Source: Bradyrhizobium sp. DOA9 | Lineage (GTDB): Bacteria > Pseudomonadota > Alphaproteobacteria > Rhizobiales > Xanthobacteraceae | NCBI RefSeq assembly: GCF_000617845.2 | Contig: NZ_DF820425.1 | Coordinates: forward strand, 6,516,741 to 6,580,740 | DNA length: 64,000 nucleotides | Reading direction: 5' to 3' | Shown here: positions 14,185 through 22,731 of the stretch, piece by piece | Position numbering within the stretch: the stretch's first letter is position 1 | Layout: each line of letters opens with the position of its first letter | Notes under the pieces: generated by a model | Database searches by the model: none | Told to the model about the DNA's origin: nothing | What the model saw: the letters and a program-made list of their open reading frames with translations, nothing else | Position numbers and translations under genes: made by a program

Positions 14185-14472
14185 TCAGGCAGTTGCGGGG
14201 GCGTGGGTCTGGCAGTTGGTCGGGCAGACCCGCGCGCAGGCGCCGCAGCCGATGCAGGCACCATCGTCGTTCATCACCATGACCTTCTTCTCGACTTCGT
14301 CATCGTCGTCGTCGAGGTCGACCATCTCGCCGTCCTCGTTGATGCCCTTGAGCGTCATGACCTCGCGGCCGCAGACCTTGTAGCAGCGGCCGCAACCGAT
14401 GCATTTCCCGGCATCGATCGAGACCAGATAATCCGGCTTCCAGTCGCGGCCGTCGCGGGTTGCGTAGGACAT
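14185..14472 (-). CDS. fdxB: FdxB, nif-specific ferredoxin III
   Basis: Ferredoxin of 95 residues with two 4Fe-4S motifs, C24-x2-C27-x2-C30-x3-C34 and C73-x2-C76-x2-C79-x3-C83. An unusually acidic linker (VDLDDDDDEVEKK) separates them and is typical of nif-specific ferredoxin III. The ATG at 14472 lies 13 bp after the DUF683 gene. It is a proposed electron donor for nitrogenase or for FeMo-co synthesis. Confidence 0.94.
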   Translation of the reverse strand: MSYATRDGRDWKPDYLVSIDAGKCIGCGRCYKVCGREVMTLKGINEDGEMVDLDDDDDEVEKKVMVMNDDGACIGCGACARVCPTNCQTHAPATA

Positions 14473-14485
14473 GGTCGAAATCCCG

Positions 14486-14686
14486 TTACGCCTTTTCCAG
14501 CGTCTTGAGATCCTCGCGCTTGCGCTCGAGCTCGGAGAAGGCATCATGGGCCTTCTGCGCCACGCTTAGGATCGAGGTCCAGTTGATCGGCAGCTCCTCG
14601 GAGAGATCGTGGAGGTCCATCTTGGCCTGCGTGGCCTTGGCCGACAGCTTCTTGATCTCGGCCTTCAGGGTTTCAAGGTCGCTCAT
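14486..14686 (-). CDS. DUF683 / CCE_0567-family nif protein
   Basis: Small helical protein of 66 residues: MSDLETLKAEIKKLSAKATQ, then LHDLSEELPINWTSILSVAQ, the family hallmark with the DLxEDLPxNWT-type motif. A TTG two codons upstream is possible, but the ATG at 14686 is preferred. The family is found only beside nifX and the DUF269 gene in diazotrophs. One cyanobacterial member forms a helical hairpin. The function is unknown. Confidence 0.93.
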   Translation of the reverse strand: MSDLETLKAEIKKLSAKATQAKMDLHDLSEELPINWTSILSVAQKAHDAFSELERKREDLKTLEKA

Positions 14687-14695
14687 GCTCAAACC

Positions 14696-15166
14696 TCAGT
14701 AGTTCGCCACATCGGGGAATTTGCGGATCATCTCGACGCCACCAGCGACATATTTGTCGCCTTCGGCGGCGAGCTTGCCGAGATTGTCGAAGCCGAAGCG
14801 ATGCACGTCGCGCAGCTGCTTGTTGACGACGATGAGCCGCCCGCCGATCAGGACCATGCGGCCGAATCCCTCATGGTGCATCTTCAGCATCGGCGAGATC
14901 ATCACGCCGGTTTCCTTCTCGATCGAGAGCGCGACCGCGTTGAAGAACAGCTCCATGCGCCAGATCGTGTCCGGGTCCGGATCGCCGACGATCGGCAGCG
15001 CACGGCGCTTCTCCTTGTCGAGGATGTAGGGCTCGAGCAGGTCGAGATCCTTCTTGCCCTCCCAGGCGCCATGGGTGTCCTGGGCCCGCCAGATCTTGAC
15101 GAGCTCCTTGACGAACGGCGCTTCGGCCGCGGCGTCGGGTTGAACGAGTTCAGCCGTCTCTGACAT
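14696..15166 (-). CDS. NifX-associated DUF269 protein
   Basis: DUF269-family protein of 156 residues (MSETAELVQP at the start, VKELVKIWRAQDTHGAWEGK, then GFGRMVLIGGRLIVVNKQLR). The gene almost always follows nifX. The protein is needed for full FeMo-co formation in some diazotrophs, but its activity is unresolved. The ATG at 15166 was chosen 10 bp after the nifX stop. An earlier Met lies inside nifX. Confidence 0.94.
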   Translation of the reverse strand: MSETAELVQPDAAAEAPFVKELVKIWRAQDTHGAWEGKKDLDLLEPYILDKEKRRALPIVGDPDPDTIWRMELFFNAVALSIEKETGVMISPMLKMHHEGFGRMVLIGGRLIVVNKQLRDVHRFGFDNLGKLAAEGDKYVAGGVEMIRKFPDVANY

Positions 15167-15176
15167 GATGTTTCCT

Positions 15177-15572
15177 TCAGTCCTCGAAATCAAAGCTGCG
15201 TTCCTGGCCCTTGGCCAGCACCTTGCGCAGCCAGGGCGGTGGCGAGCCCTTCAGCACGTCCTCGAGCTTGACGCAGAGGTCGTCGATCGCCTCGGGCTGC
15301 GTCACCTTCATCGGATGGATGTTGTTGGCGACGACCCGCGCCGCGCCCGAGCCGCCGATCGCGGCGACATAGAGGATCACGCAATCCTTGATCGCCTCGA
15401 TCTTCGGCGCCAGCTTGTCCTCGTTGCCGTCCTCCTTGAGGTCGCCGTCGAACTGGATGGCCTCGACGAAGCGATGGCCGTCCGGATTGACGTCGTAGAT
15501 GGCGATGTTCTTGGCCCAGCCGAAATGCGCATCGACGCGCTTCAGGTCCTGGGTGGCAAAGGCGACTTTCAT
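15177..15572 (-). CDS. nifX: NifX, FeMo-co precursor carrier
   Basis: NifX of 131 residues: MKVAFATQDLKRVDAHFGWA, the standard N-terminal NifX/NifB-tail fold, and ILYVAAIGGSGAARVVANNI. NifX binds NifB-co or the VK-cluster during transfer to NifEN. The ATG at 15572 is 22 bp after nifN. The upstream extension of the frame overlaps nifN and is a shadow. Confidence 0.96.
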   Translation of the reverse strand: MKVAFATQDLKRVDAHFGWAKNIAIYDVNPDGHRFVEAIQFDGDLKEDGNEDKLAPKIEAIKDCVILYVAAIGGSGAARVVANNIHPMKVTQPEAIDDLCVKLEDVLKGSPPPWLRKVLAKGQERSFDFED

Positions 15573-15594
15573 CGGTCTGGTCCCTCTTCTAGCG

Positions 15595-16977
15595 TCAATG
15601 CAATTGCGGCGGGACGACCTGGAGGCCGCTGTCCGTGCTCCGCCAGGTCTCGGGCGTCGGCTGATGATTGGCCTCGCGATCGGCGACGACGAGATTGGCG
15701 AGATCGAAGACCAGATCGCGCGTGCCGCGGTAGCCCACCGACAGCTGATGCCCGGCGCCGAGCCGGTCGAACATCGGGAAGCCCGCACGGTAGAACGGGA
15801 TCTTCAGCCGGGAGGCCGCCTGGCGGCCGTGCGAATGGGTGATGAGGAGATCGCAGTCGCGTGCCTTGGCGAGCTCTTCGAGGTCCTCGAGGTCGCCGAT
15901 CAGGACCTCCTGCGTCCTGACGCGCTCCAGCACCGGCGAAGCCGTGGTGGTCACGGCCACCGCGACCTCGGCACCCATCTCGTGCAACATGCTGGAGAGA
16001 TCGAACAGCAGATCCGGCTCTGCACCGATCGCAAGCTTGCGGCCGCCGATGTGGAAATGCGTGTCCAGCATCGCATCTGCGAGCTGGCCGCGTTGACGGC
16101 GATACTTTGCCGGGACCGGCCGGCCGCTGATCTCGCTGAGGAAGGCGATGAACTCGTCGTTGGGGATGAGGCCGCAGAGCCGCTCGAACAGGCGAAACGG
16201 CACCCCGGTCCTCTGCTGCATGGCCTCCGCCGCGCGCTGCATCTGCGCGCCGATCGCGATGGTCCAGGCCGCCTGTCCCATGGTCGCGATCTCATCGACG
16301 CCGATGCCGCCGATCGTGGTGGGCGTGAACTCGTCCGGGATGTGGCCGTCGAGCGAGCCGGCAAGGTCCGGCAGGAAGGATGGCCTAAGGCCGAAATCCT
16401 CGATGATGGTGCGCAGCTCGTCGAGATCGCCGGGCGTGAGATGGCAGCCCGGCAGGACGTTCACGCGCGCCGGATCGCGCACTGCCTCCGCCTCGACCGG
16501 ATCGACCAGCACCTCGACCATGCGCGCAACCGTCTTCTCCCAGCCGTCCTGGAACGCGTCCTTGAAATCGGGCGTGGAGACGTAGACCAGCGGGAATTTC
16601 TCGAGCTGCGGATGCTTCTGCCGGATCAGGCGGATGAAACCCTCGACGTCGTCGCCCTTGGTCTCGGTGACGCCGGTCGAGTTGATGCCGATGATCTCCG
16701 GCTTGGTCCGGTTGTAGATGTTGAGAATGGCCTGCTCGACGTTCTCAGAGCCGCCGAGCACGGTCGCGACCTCGCTCATCGCGGTGGTCTGCATCGGCAC
16801 GGCTTCCTTGAAATGCCGCACGAACAGCGTCAGCCCGAACGAGGTGCAGCCCTGCGAGCCGTGCAGCAGCGGCATCGCTCCGCGCAGGCCCATGAAGGCA
16901 AAGGAGCCGCCGATCGGCTGGCTCATCTTGAGCGGATTGACCGAGCAGGCCTTTTTGGACGTGGTGACGATCGCCAT
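15595..16977 (-). CDS. nifN: NifN, FeMo-co scaffold beta subunit
   Basis: NifN of 460 residues, homologous to NifK. Motifs: KKACSVNPLKMSQPIGGSFAFMG, HGSQGCTSFGLTLFVRHFKE, ENVEQAILNIYNRTKPEIIG, and VNVLPGCHLTPGDLDELR. With NifE it forms the tetramer on which NifB-co matures to FeMo-co. The ATG at 16977 lies 10 bp after nifE. Confidence 0.98.
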   Translation of the reverse strand: MAIVTTSKKACSVNPLKMSQPIGGSFAFMGLRGAMPLLHGSQGCTSFGLTLFVRHFKEAVPMQTTAMSEVATVLGGSENVEQAILNIYNRTKPEIIGINSTGVTETKGDDVEGFIRLIRQKHPQLEKFPLVYVSTPDFKDAFQDGWEKTVARMVEVLVDPVEAEAVRDPARVNVLPGCHLTPGDLDELRTIIEDFGLRPSFLPDLAGSLDGHIPDEFTPTTIGGIGVDEIATMGQAAWTIAIGAQMQRAAEAMQQRTGVPFRLFERLCGLIPNDEFIAFLSEISGRPVPAKYRRQRGQLADAMLDTHFHIGGRKLAIGAEPDLLFDLSSMLHEMGAEVAVAVTTTASPVLERVRTQEVLIGDLEDLEELAKARDCDLLITHSHGRQAASRLKIPFYRAGFPMFDRLGAGHQLSVGYRGTRDLVFDLANLVVADREANHQPTPETWRSTDSGLQVVPPQLH

Positions 16978-16987
16978 CGGCCGCGCC

Positions 16988-18655
16988 CTACTCCGCCGCC
17001 TGCAGGACTGGTGCCGGCTGGGCCGCGAGGATGTCCTCGATCCGCCCCTTGCAGGCGCCGCAGCCGCCCGAGGCGTTGGTGTGCTGCTTCACGCCGTCGA
17101 CGGTCGAGAGGCCGTGGGCGGCGACCGCATCCTCGATGCTGCCGAGATCGACGGTCTTGCAATGGCAGATCTTCCTGGCTCGCCGGGTCTCTTCGGCGCG
17201 GACCGGATCGGCTGCAATCTCGGCGGCCTGCGCATCCATCTGCGCCATCGCCTTGGTCTGCCAGTTGACACCGGCATCGTCCCATGGCGCCGCCTTGCGG
17301 AGCTGTGCCCACATCGGATTGTAGAGCGCCTTCTCGATCTGCTCCATCAGCGTGACCATGCCGATATAGCCCATATAGGCGTGGCTGCGCTCCTGGTTGA
17401 TGTCGAGCCAGGGCATCGCCGCCTTCAGCGCCACGAACTGCGACTTGCCGCCGGAGAGCATGATGTCGGCGCGCGCGTCCTTCAGCATCTTGTACATTTC
17501 GCGCGGGGTCATGTCCTCGATCATGTGGGCGTCCTGGCCCATCAGCTCCTTGATCCGCTCCTTGTCCTCCTTGGTGGACTTCTTCACGGACGTGCCGACG
17601 ATCTCGAGACCCGCCTCCTGGAGCGCCGCGACGACCGACCACGACTTCACGCCGCCGGTGATCAGCAGCACCTTCTTGTCCTTGAAGCGCGGCTTGAAGC
17701 GCGCGATCGCCGCCCAGGCCCTGGCCTCCTCCCGCGCGATCACCGCCTCGGTGCGGTCCATCAGCTCGGCCGGCGCGCCGCGCTCGATCAGCAGCCGCGC
17801 GATCTCGCGCAAGGAATCGCTGGAATCCTGGATGCCGTAGAACGAGCCCTCGAAGTAGGGAATGCCGTAGCGCTCCTCCATCTTGCGGGCGACGTTGATC
17901 ATCGCCTTGGAGCACACCATCATCGCGGCTTTCGCGCGATGCGAATAGGCGAGTTCGCGATACTTTCCGTCGCCGGAGATGCAGGAGAGGATGCGGATGC
18001 CTAGCTCGTCGAGCAGCGGCTTGATCTGCCAGAACTCGCCGGACAGGTTATATTCGCCGATGATGTTGATGTCGTAGGGCGTGGTGTAGTCGGGCTCCTC
18101 GGTGCCGATGACGTGCTCGAGCAGCGCCTCCCCGGCCAACTTGTTGCCGAGGTTCTTCGGACCGACGAAGCCTGGCGAATTGACGGGGATGACCGGCTTG
18201 CCGAATTTCGTGGCCGCCGCCTTGCAGACCGCGTTGATGTCGTCGCCGATCATGGCGGGAACGCAGGTCTGGTAGACGAAGATCGCCGGCGGATCGTACT
18301 TCTCGATGACCTCCCTGATCGCCTTGTAGAGCCGCTTCTCGCCGCCGAACACGATGTCGGTCTCGTTCATGTCGGTGGTGAAGCTGCGCCGCCAGAGGTC
18401 GGAGCCGGACGAGGCGCTGCCGCGATTGTCCCAGGAATTGCCTTCGCAGGCGATCGGTCCATGGACGAGATGCGCGACGTCGGTGAAGGGCTGCAGCGCG
18501 ATCTTGGCGCCGTCGAAGGCGCAGCCGCCGGCGGCCCCTCCCGGCTGCAATTGCTTGGTACAGCCCTTCTTGCGCTCGGCCTCCGTCTTGTTGGCGTTCT
18601 TGCCGCAGCCCGGCTCGTTGAAGACGTCCTGGATGGTGGCCGACAGCGAGCTCAT
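16988..18655 (-). CDS. nifE: NifE with C-terminal Bfd-like [2Fe-2S] domain
   Basis: FeMo-co scaffold alpha subunit of 555 residues, longer than the roughly 460-480 of many NifE proteins. The core has GCGKN...KGCTKQLQPG, FDGAKIALQP, HGPIACEGNSWDNRG and YQTCVPAMIGDD. After about residue 490 a Bfd-like domain follows: ARKICHCKTVDLGSIEDAV...ASGGCGACKGRIEDIL, with C-x-C and a later C-x2-C. A C-terminal extension of NifE is known in Bradyrhizobium. Whether its Cys quartet holds a [2Fe-2S] cluster is inferred from the motif. The ATG at 18655 follows a hairpin-bearing spacer after nifK. Confidence 0.97.
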   Translation of the reverse strand: MSSLSATIQDVFNEPGCGKNANKTEAERKKGCTKQLQPGGAAGGCAFDGAKIALQPFTDVAHLVHGPIACEGNSWDNRGSASSGSDLWRRSFTTDMNETDIVFGGEKRLYKAIREVIEKYDPPAIFVYQTCVPAMIGDDINAVCKAAATKFGKPVIPVNSPGFVGPKNLGNKLAGEALLEHVIGTEEPDYTTPYDINIIGEYNLSGEFWQIKPLLDELGIRILSCISGDGKYRELAYSHRAKAAMMVCSKAMINVARKMEERYGIPYFEGSFYGIQDSSDSLREIARLLIERGAPAELMDRTEAVIAREEARAWAAIARFKPRFKDKKVLLITGGVKSWSVVAALQEAGLEIVGTSVKKSTKEDKERIKELMGQDAHMIEDMTPREMYKMLKDARADIMLSGGKSQFVALKAAMPWLDINQERSHAYMGYIGMVTLMEQIEKALYNPMWAQLRKAAPWDDAGVNWQTKAMAQMDAQAAEIAADPVRAEETRRARKICHCKTVDLGSIEDAVAAHGLSTVDGVKQHTNASGGCGACKGRIEDILAAQPAPVLQAAE

Positions 18656-18729
18656 GCGTCTCTCCTATTCCCTGACCCGCTGCGCGAGCTTGCCGCCCCG
18701 CAGTCTCGATCGTTCCGGCTAGACTGGTC

Positions 18730-18759
18730 GTTGCCGCCGCCCCGTCGGGCGGCGGCAAC
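18730..18759. other. Perfect hairpin in the nifK-nifE spacer
   Basis: Inverted repeat with 13-bp GC-rich arms (18730-18742 and 18747-18759) and a 4-base loop, between the nifK stop (18771) and the nifE start (18655). There is no following T-run. It could block 3' exonucleases or attenuate transcription so that nifDK mRNA exceeds nifEN mRNA. Confidence 0.7.
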
Positions 18760-18770
18760 TCTCATCGACA

Positions 18771-20330
18771 TCAGCGGATGATGTCGAAGCTGTAGTCGGT
18801 CTTGGCTGGCACGTTGGTGTTCTTGTCGATCTCGTCGAAGATCTTGTCGAGGATCTTCACCAGGACGTTCATGCCGCCCTGATAGCCCCACACCGGATAG
18901 CGGTGATGGTGGTGACGATCGAACACCGGGAAGCCGATGCGGATCAGCGGCGTGCCGGTGTCGCGCTCCAGATACTTGCCGTAGGTGTTGCCGATCAGGA
19001 AATCGACCGGCTCGGTGAACAGCAGCGAGCGCATGTGCCAGAGATCCTTGCCGGGATAGGCATGGCAGTTCTTGCCGAACGGCGAGCTGGCGAACAGCGC
19101 TTCCATCTTCTCCGCCCAGTGCTTGTTACCGTTGGTGGAGAGCACGTGGGTCGGCTCGGCGCCAAGCTCGAGCAGAAAGGAGGCCAGTCCGTAGCAGAGG
19201 TCCGGATCGCCGTAGATCGCGAACTTCTTGCCGTGGATATGCGCGCTGGAGTCGGCCATGGCGTCGACCAGACGGCCGCGCTCCTGCTCCAGGGCCTTTG
19301 CAATCGGCTTGCCGGAGATGCGCGACAGCGTCATCAGGAAGTCGTCGGTGGCGCTGACGCCGACCGGGTGGTTGAAGGCCGCAACCTCGTGACCGTGCCC
19401 CTGTATGAAGGGCAGCGTCTTCTCGGTGCAATATTGCTGCATCGAGATGGTCGCCTTGGCATGGATCGCGTTGGCGGCGTCCTCCAGCGTGGTGCCGCCG
19501 TCATACATGCGGAACTCGCCGTCGGTCGGGGTGTCGAACACGTCGCTATTGTCGGCGAGGATCGTGTACTCGATCCCCATCAGCTCGAAGATGCGCTTGA
19601 TCTCGCGGATGTTGCCGACGGTGTAGCCGTCGAAACCACCGATGAAGTTGATCTTGTCGTTCTCCTTGCGCTCGAGCTTCGGCGCAGTGCCGGCCTTGCC
19701 GTCCCAGAAGTGCTCCAGGATGCCCTTGAGCGCGTTGTCGTAGCCGGTGACATGGCTGCCGACGAAGGCCGGCGTGTGGGCGAAGGGAACGTCATACTCG
19801 TTGGGAACGGAGCCTTTCTCCTTCGCCGTCTTGATGAAGGCGTTGAGGTCGTCGCCGATCACTTCCGCCATGCAGGTGGTGGAGACGGCGATCATCTTCG
19901 GCTTGTACATGTTGTAGGTGTTGGCGAGGCCGTCGATCATGTTGTTGAGGCCGCCGAACACCGCCGCATCTTCGGTCATCGAGGAGGAGACGCAGGAGCT
20001 CGGCTCCTTGAAGTGGCGCGACAGATGGCTGCGATAGTAGGCGACGCAGCCCTGCGAGCCGTGCACGAAGGGCAGCGTGCCCTCGAAGCCGACCGCGACG
20101 AACACGGCGCCGAGAGGCTGGCAGGCCTTGGCGGGATTGACGGTCAGGGCTTCGCGAGCAAAGTTCTTCTCGCGGTATTCGGGGGTCTTGGCCCATTCGC
20201 GGATCCGCTCGACTTCCGCGGGATCATGCGGATTCTCGAACAGCGCTTTCTTGTTGGCCAGCATCTGCTGGTATTCCGGACCTCGGAACAGCTCGAAGTG
20301 ATCGAGCACGTGTTCGGCATTCTGTGTCAT
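18771..20330 (-). CDS. nifK: NifK, nitrogenase MoFe protein beta chain
   Basis: Beta subunit of 519 residues. P-cluster ligands are intact: C70 in NPAKACQPLGA, C95 in HGSQGCVAYYR and C153 in STTCMAEVIGDD. The conserved SSSMTEDAAVFGG segment is present. The ATG at 20330 follows nifD after a 76-bp spacer containing a hairpin. Pairs with NifD in the alpha2beta2 MoFe protein. Confidence 0.99.
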   Translation of the reverse strand: MTQNAEHVLDHFELFRGPEYQQMLANKKALFENPHDPAEVERIREWAKTPEYREKNFAREALTVNPAKACQPLGAVFVAVGFEGTLPFVHGSQGCVAYYRSHLSRHFKEPSSCVSSSMTEDAAVFGGLNNMIDGLANTYNMYKPKMIAVSTTCMAEVIGDDLNAFIKTAKEKGSVPNEYDVPFAHTPAFVGSHVTGYDNALKGILEHFWDGKAGTAPKLERKENDKINFIGGFDGYTVGNIREIKRIFELMGIEYTILADNSDVFDTPTDGEFRMYDGGTTLEDAANAIHAKATISMQQYCTEKTLPFIQGHGHEVAAFNHPVGVSATDDFLMTLSRISGKPIAKALEQERGRLVDAMADSSAHIHGKKFAIYGDPDLCYGLASFLLELGAEPTHVLSTNGNKHWAEKMEALFASSPFGKNCHAYPGKDLWHMRSLLFTEPVDFLIGNTYGKYLERDTGTPLIRIGFPVFDRHHHHRYPVWGYQGGMNVLVKILDKIFDEIDKNTNVPAKTDYSFDIIR

Positions 20331-20368
20331 CGTGGCACCTTGGTTGGATTCGTGTTCGATCGCCTGTC

Positions 20369-20397
20369 CCGGCTCCTCCCCGAACGGGAGGAGCCGG
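20369..20397. other. Perfect hairpin in the nifD-nifK spacer
   Basis: Arms of 12 bp (20369-20380 and 20386-20397) around a 5-base loop, located 10 bp after the nifD stop. It is similar in design to the nifK-nifE hairpin. It may stabilise the processed upstream mRNA. Confidence 0.68.
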
Positions 20398-20406
20398 AGC
20401 TTGCAT

Positions 20407-21909
20407 TTATTCCGCAGCCATCAGGCTCGGCCGCGGGGCATCCTTCCAGGGTGCCTTGGTCTTCTTCCAGATCGGGGAGTTGATCGCCATGTCCATGTCG
20501 CGGGCGAAGATCGCGAAGCCGTCATAGCCGTGATAGGGACCGGAATAGTCCCAGGAGTGCATCTGCCGGAACGGCACGCCCATCTTCTGGAAGACGTACT
20601 TCTCCTTGATGCCGGAGCCGACGAGATCGGGCTGGATCTTCTCGACGAAGCGCTCGAACTCGTAGCCGGTGACGTCGTCATAGATCAGCGTGCCGTCCTT
20701 GACGTAGTGCTGGGCGGTGCGCTGGTAGTCGTCGTTGTGACCGAACTCGTAGCCGGTGCCGACCACCTCCATGCCGAGGTCCTCGTAGGCGCCGATCACG
20801 TGACGAGGGCGCAGACCGCCGACGAACAGCATCACGGTCTTGCCTTCGAGGCGCGGACGATACTTGGCAATCACCGCATCCATCAGCGGCTGGTACTTCG
20901 CGATGACGCGCTCGGCGCCTTCCTTGATCTTGTCGTCGAAGAAGCTGGCGATCTTGCGCAGCGATTCCGCGATCTTGGAGGGACCGAAGAAGTTGTATTC
21001 GCACCAGGGAATGCCGAACTTCTCCTCCATGTGGCGGGAGATGTAGTTCATCGAGCGGTAGCAGTGCAGGACGTTGAGCTTCGCCTTGGGCGTCGCCTCC
21101 AGCTCGGCGAGGCTGCCGTCACCCGACCATTGCGCGATCACGCGCAAGCCCATCTCCTCGAGCAGGATGCGCGAGGACCAGGCGTCGCCGCCGATGTTGT
21201 AGTCGCCGATGATCGCGACGTCGTAAGGCGTCGGCTCGAACGCCGGCTTGGCCTCCGGGTTGACCTTGTCGAAGATCCAGTCGCGGACAGCGTCATTGGC
21301 AATGTGGTGGCCGAGCGACTGCGAGACCCCGCGAAAACCTTCGCAGCGCACCGGCACGATGGTCTTGCCGTCGTATTCCTTGGACTTGACCTTCGACACC
21401 GCCTCGATGTCGTCACCGATCAGGCCGATCGGGCATTCCGACTGGATGGTGATGCCGTGGTTGAGCGGGAACAGCTCCTGGATCTCGTCGATGATCTTGG
21501 CTAGCTTCTTGTCGCCGCCGAACACGATGTCCTTCTCCTGGAAGTCGGAGGTGAACTGCATCGTGACGAAAGTGTCGATGCCGGTCGTGCCGATGTAGTA
21601 ATTGCGCCGGGCCGCCCAGGAATACTGGCCGCAGCCGACCGGACCATGGCTGATGTGGATCATGTCCTTGATCGGCCCCCACACCACGCCCTTGGAGCCG
21701 GCGTAGGCGCAGCCGCGAATGGTCATCACGCCGGGAATCGACTTCAGGTTCGACTTGACGCCGCAATCGGACTTGCCGGCCTCGTGCACATTGAGGTGCT
21801 TGGCGCGACGCTTGGCGGTCTTCTCCGGATAGACCTTCAAGACTTCGTCGATCAGTTGCTTGTTGCGCGCCTTGATCTCCGCGACGCTCTCGGTGGTTGC
21901 TAGGCTCAT
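20407..21909 (-). CDS. nifD: NifD, nitrogenase MoFe protein alpha chain
   Basis: Alpha subunit of 500 residues. P-cluster ligands are C67 (RGCAYAG), C93 (VGCGQYSW) and C159 (SECPIG). FeMo-co ligands are C283 (LHCYRSMNY) and H451 (RQMHSWDYSGPYHG). Head of the nifDKENX-DUF269-DUF683-fdxB-hspQ operon. The ATG at 21909 lies about 100 bp downstream of a sigma54 promoter. nifH is not adjacent, as is usual in Bradyrhizobium. Confidence 0.99.
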   Translation of the reverse strand: MSLATTESVAEIKARNKQLIDEVLKVYPEKTAKRRAKHLNVHEAGKSDCGVKSNLKSIPGVMTIRGCAYAGSKGVVWGPIKDMIHISHGPVGCGQYSWAARRNYYIGTTGIDTFVTMQFTSDFQEKDIVFGGDKKLAKIIDEIQELFPLNHGITIQSECPIGLIGDDIEAVSKVKSKEYDGKTIVPVRCEGFRGVSQSLGHHIANDAVRDWIFDKVNPEAKPAFEPTPYDVAIIGDYNIGGDAWSSRILLEEMGLRVIAQWSGDGSLAELEATPKAKLNVLHCYRSMNYISRHMEEKFGIPWCEYNFFGPSKIAESLRKIASFFDDKIKEGAERVIAKYQPLMDAVIAKYRPRLEGKTVMLFVGGLRPRHVIGAYEDLGMEVVGTGYEFGHNDDYQRTAQHYVKDGTLIYDDVTGYEFERFVEKIQPDLVGSGIKEKYVFQKMGVPFRQMHSWDYSGPYHGYDGFAIFARDMDMAINSPIWKKTKAPWKDAPRPSLMAAE

Positions 21910-22010
21910 ACGAATATCCCTCGGTTATCCCTGTGTGAACGATTGGACGCCTCAACCGGCGCGCCGCTCTCGCGATCTCTTTCCGCGAGGTCGCCTTGCA
22001 CAGGGACTTT

Positions 22011-22026
22011 TGCAACGAGTGTGCCA
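22011..22026 (-). promoter_or_regulatory. Sigma54 promoter of nifDKENX
   Basis: On the minus strand TGGCACA-CTCG-TTGCA, a near-perfect -24/-12 element, about 100 bp upstream of the nifD ATG. Confidence 0.93.
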
Positions 22027-22085
22027 GCGTCCGGCCACAACGAAAAACGAAGCGATTGGAGAGAGATAGCTTAGAACCTCTCGAT

Positions 22086-22101
22086 TGTTGCAAACCCGAC
22101 A
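22086..22101. promoter_or_regulatory. NifA activator site for nifD
   Basis: TGT-TGCAAACCCG-ACA, an exact TGT-N10-ACA, 60 bp upstream of the -24/-12 element. The rest of the 21910-22266 gap holds no gene I can support. No forward sigma54 element for sufE was found in it. Confidence 0.87.
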
Positions 22102-22266
22102 TCGCATCATGTCGACATGTGCGCGCGCGGAGGGCTGTTCGAAACAAAACAATGCGCGCCCATGCCGGATCTCGACGAATATGCATTTTCCTGCACGAAA
22201 GCGCCGATCCGCTCCGCGGTATGGAGCTTGCTTGATGCATCCGACCCACGCATCGAGGCGATGATC

Positions 22267-22719
22267 ATGCAGCTTGATACGAAATCCCGGCCGACGCCGA
22301 TCGAGGACATCATCGAGAACTTCTCGCTTCTCGATGAGTGGGACGACCGCTATCGCTACGTCATCGAGCTCGGTCGCAAGCTGACGCCCTTCCCGGACGA
22401 GTTGCGGACGGACGTCAACAAGGTGCAGGGCTGTGTCAGCCAGGTCTGGCTTGCGACTGACATCGCGCATCGGGACGGGCGGCCGGTCCTCACCTTTGCC
22501 GGCGACAGCGATGCTCACATCGTCCGCGGCCTGGTTGCCATCCTGATCGCGCTGCTGTCGGGACGACCGGCCGCGGAGATTTCAGGCGAAGACCCCGTTG
22601 CGTTGTTCGAACGGCTCGGGCTCGGCGAGCACCTGACGCCGCAGCGCTCGAACGGCTTCCGGTCGATGGTGGCACGGATGCGCGCAGATGCGACGGCTGC
22701 GCTGCGAGAGGCGGTTTGA
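22267..22719 (+). CDS. sufE: SufE, sulfur-acceptor partner of SufS
   Basis: SufE of 150 residues: IEDIIENFSLLDEWDDRYRY, LGRKLTPFPDELR and the acceptor Cys56 in VQGCVSQVW. It takes persulfide from SufS and enhances desulfuration. The frame is open from 22117, but family alignment starts near MQLDTKSRPTPI. The ATG at 22267 has GAGGCG 8 bases upstream. ATG 22261 is the alternative. It diverges from nifD and converges with the NifZ-like gene that ends the suf operon. Confidence 0.93.
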   Translation: MQLDTKSRPTPIEDIIENFSLLDEWDDRYRYVIELGRKLTPFPDELRTDVNKVQGCVSQVWLATDIAHRDGRPVLTFAGDSDAHIVRGLVAILIALLSGRPAAEISGEDPVALFERLGLGEHLTPQRSNGFRSMVARMRADATAALREAV

Positions 22720-22731
22720 AACCCGCCGCTG

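Noticed and set aside
15499..20483. Several long plus-strand frames opposite nifN, nifE and nifK (for example 15499-17268, 16718-18004 and 18903-20483)
   Set aside because: Antisense shadows of nifN, nifE and nifK; no ribosome site or known motif.
22117..22266. Upstream extension of sufE
   Set aside because: The segment overlaps nif control sequence, lacks family similarity, and the ribosome site points to 22267.
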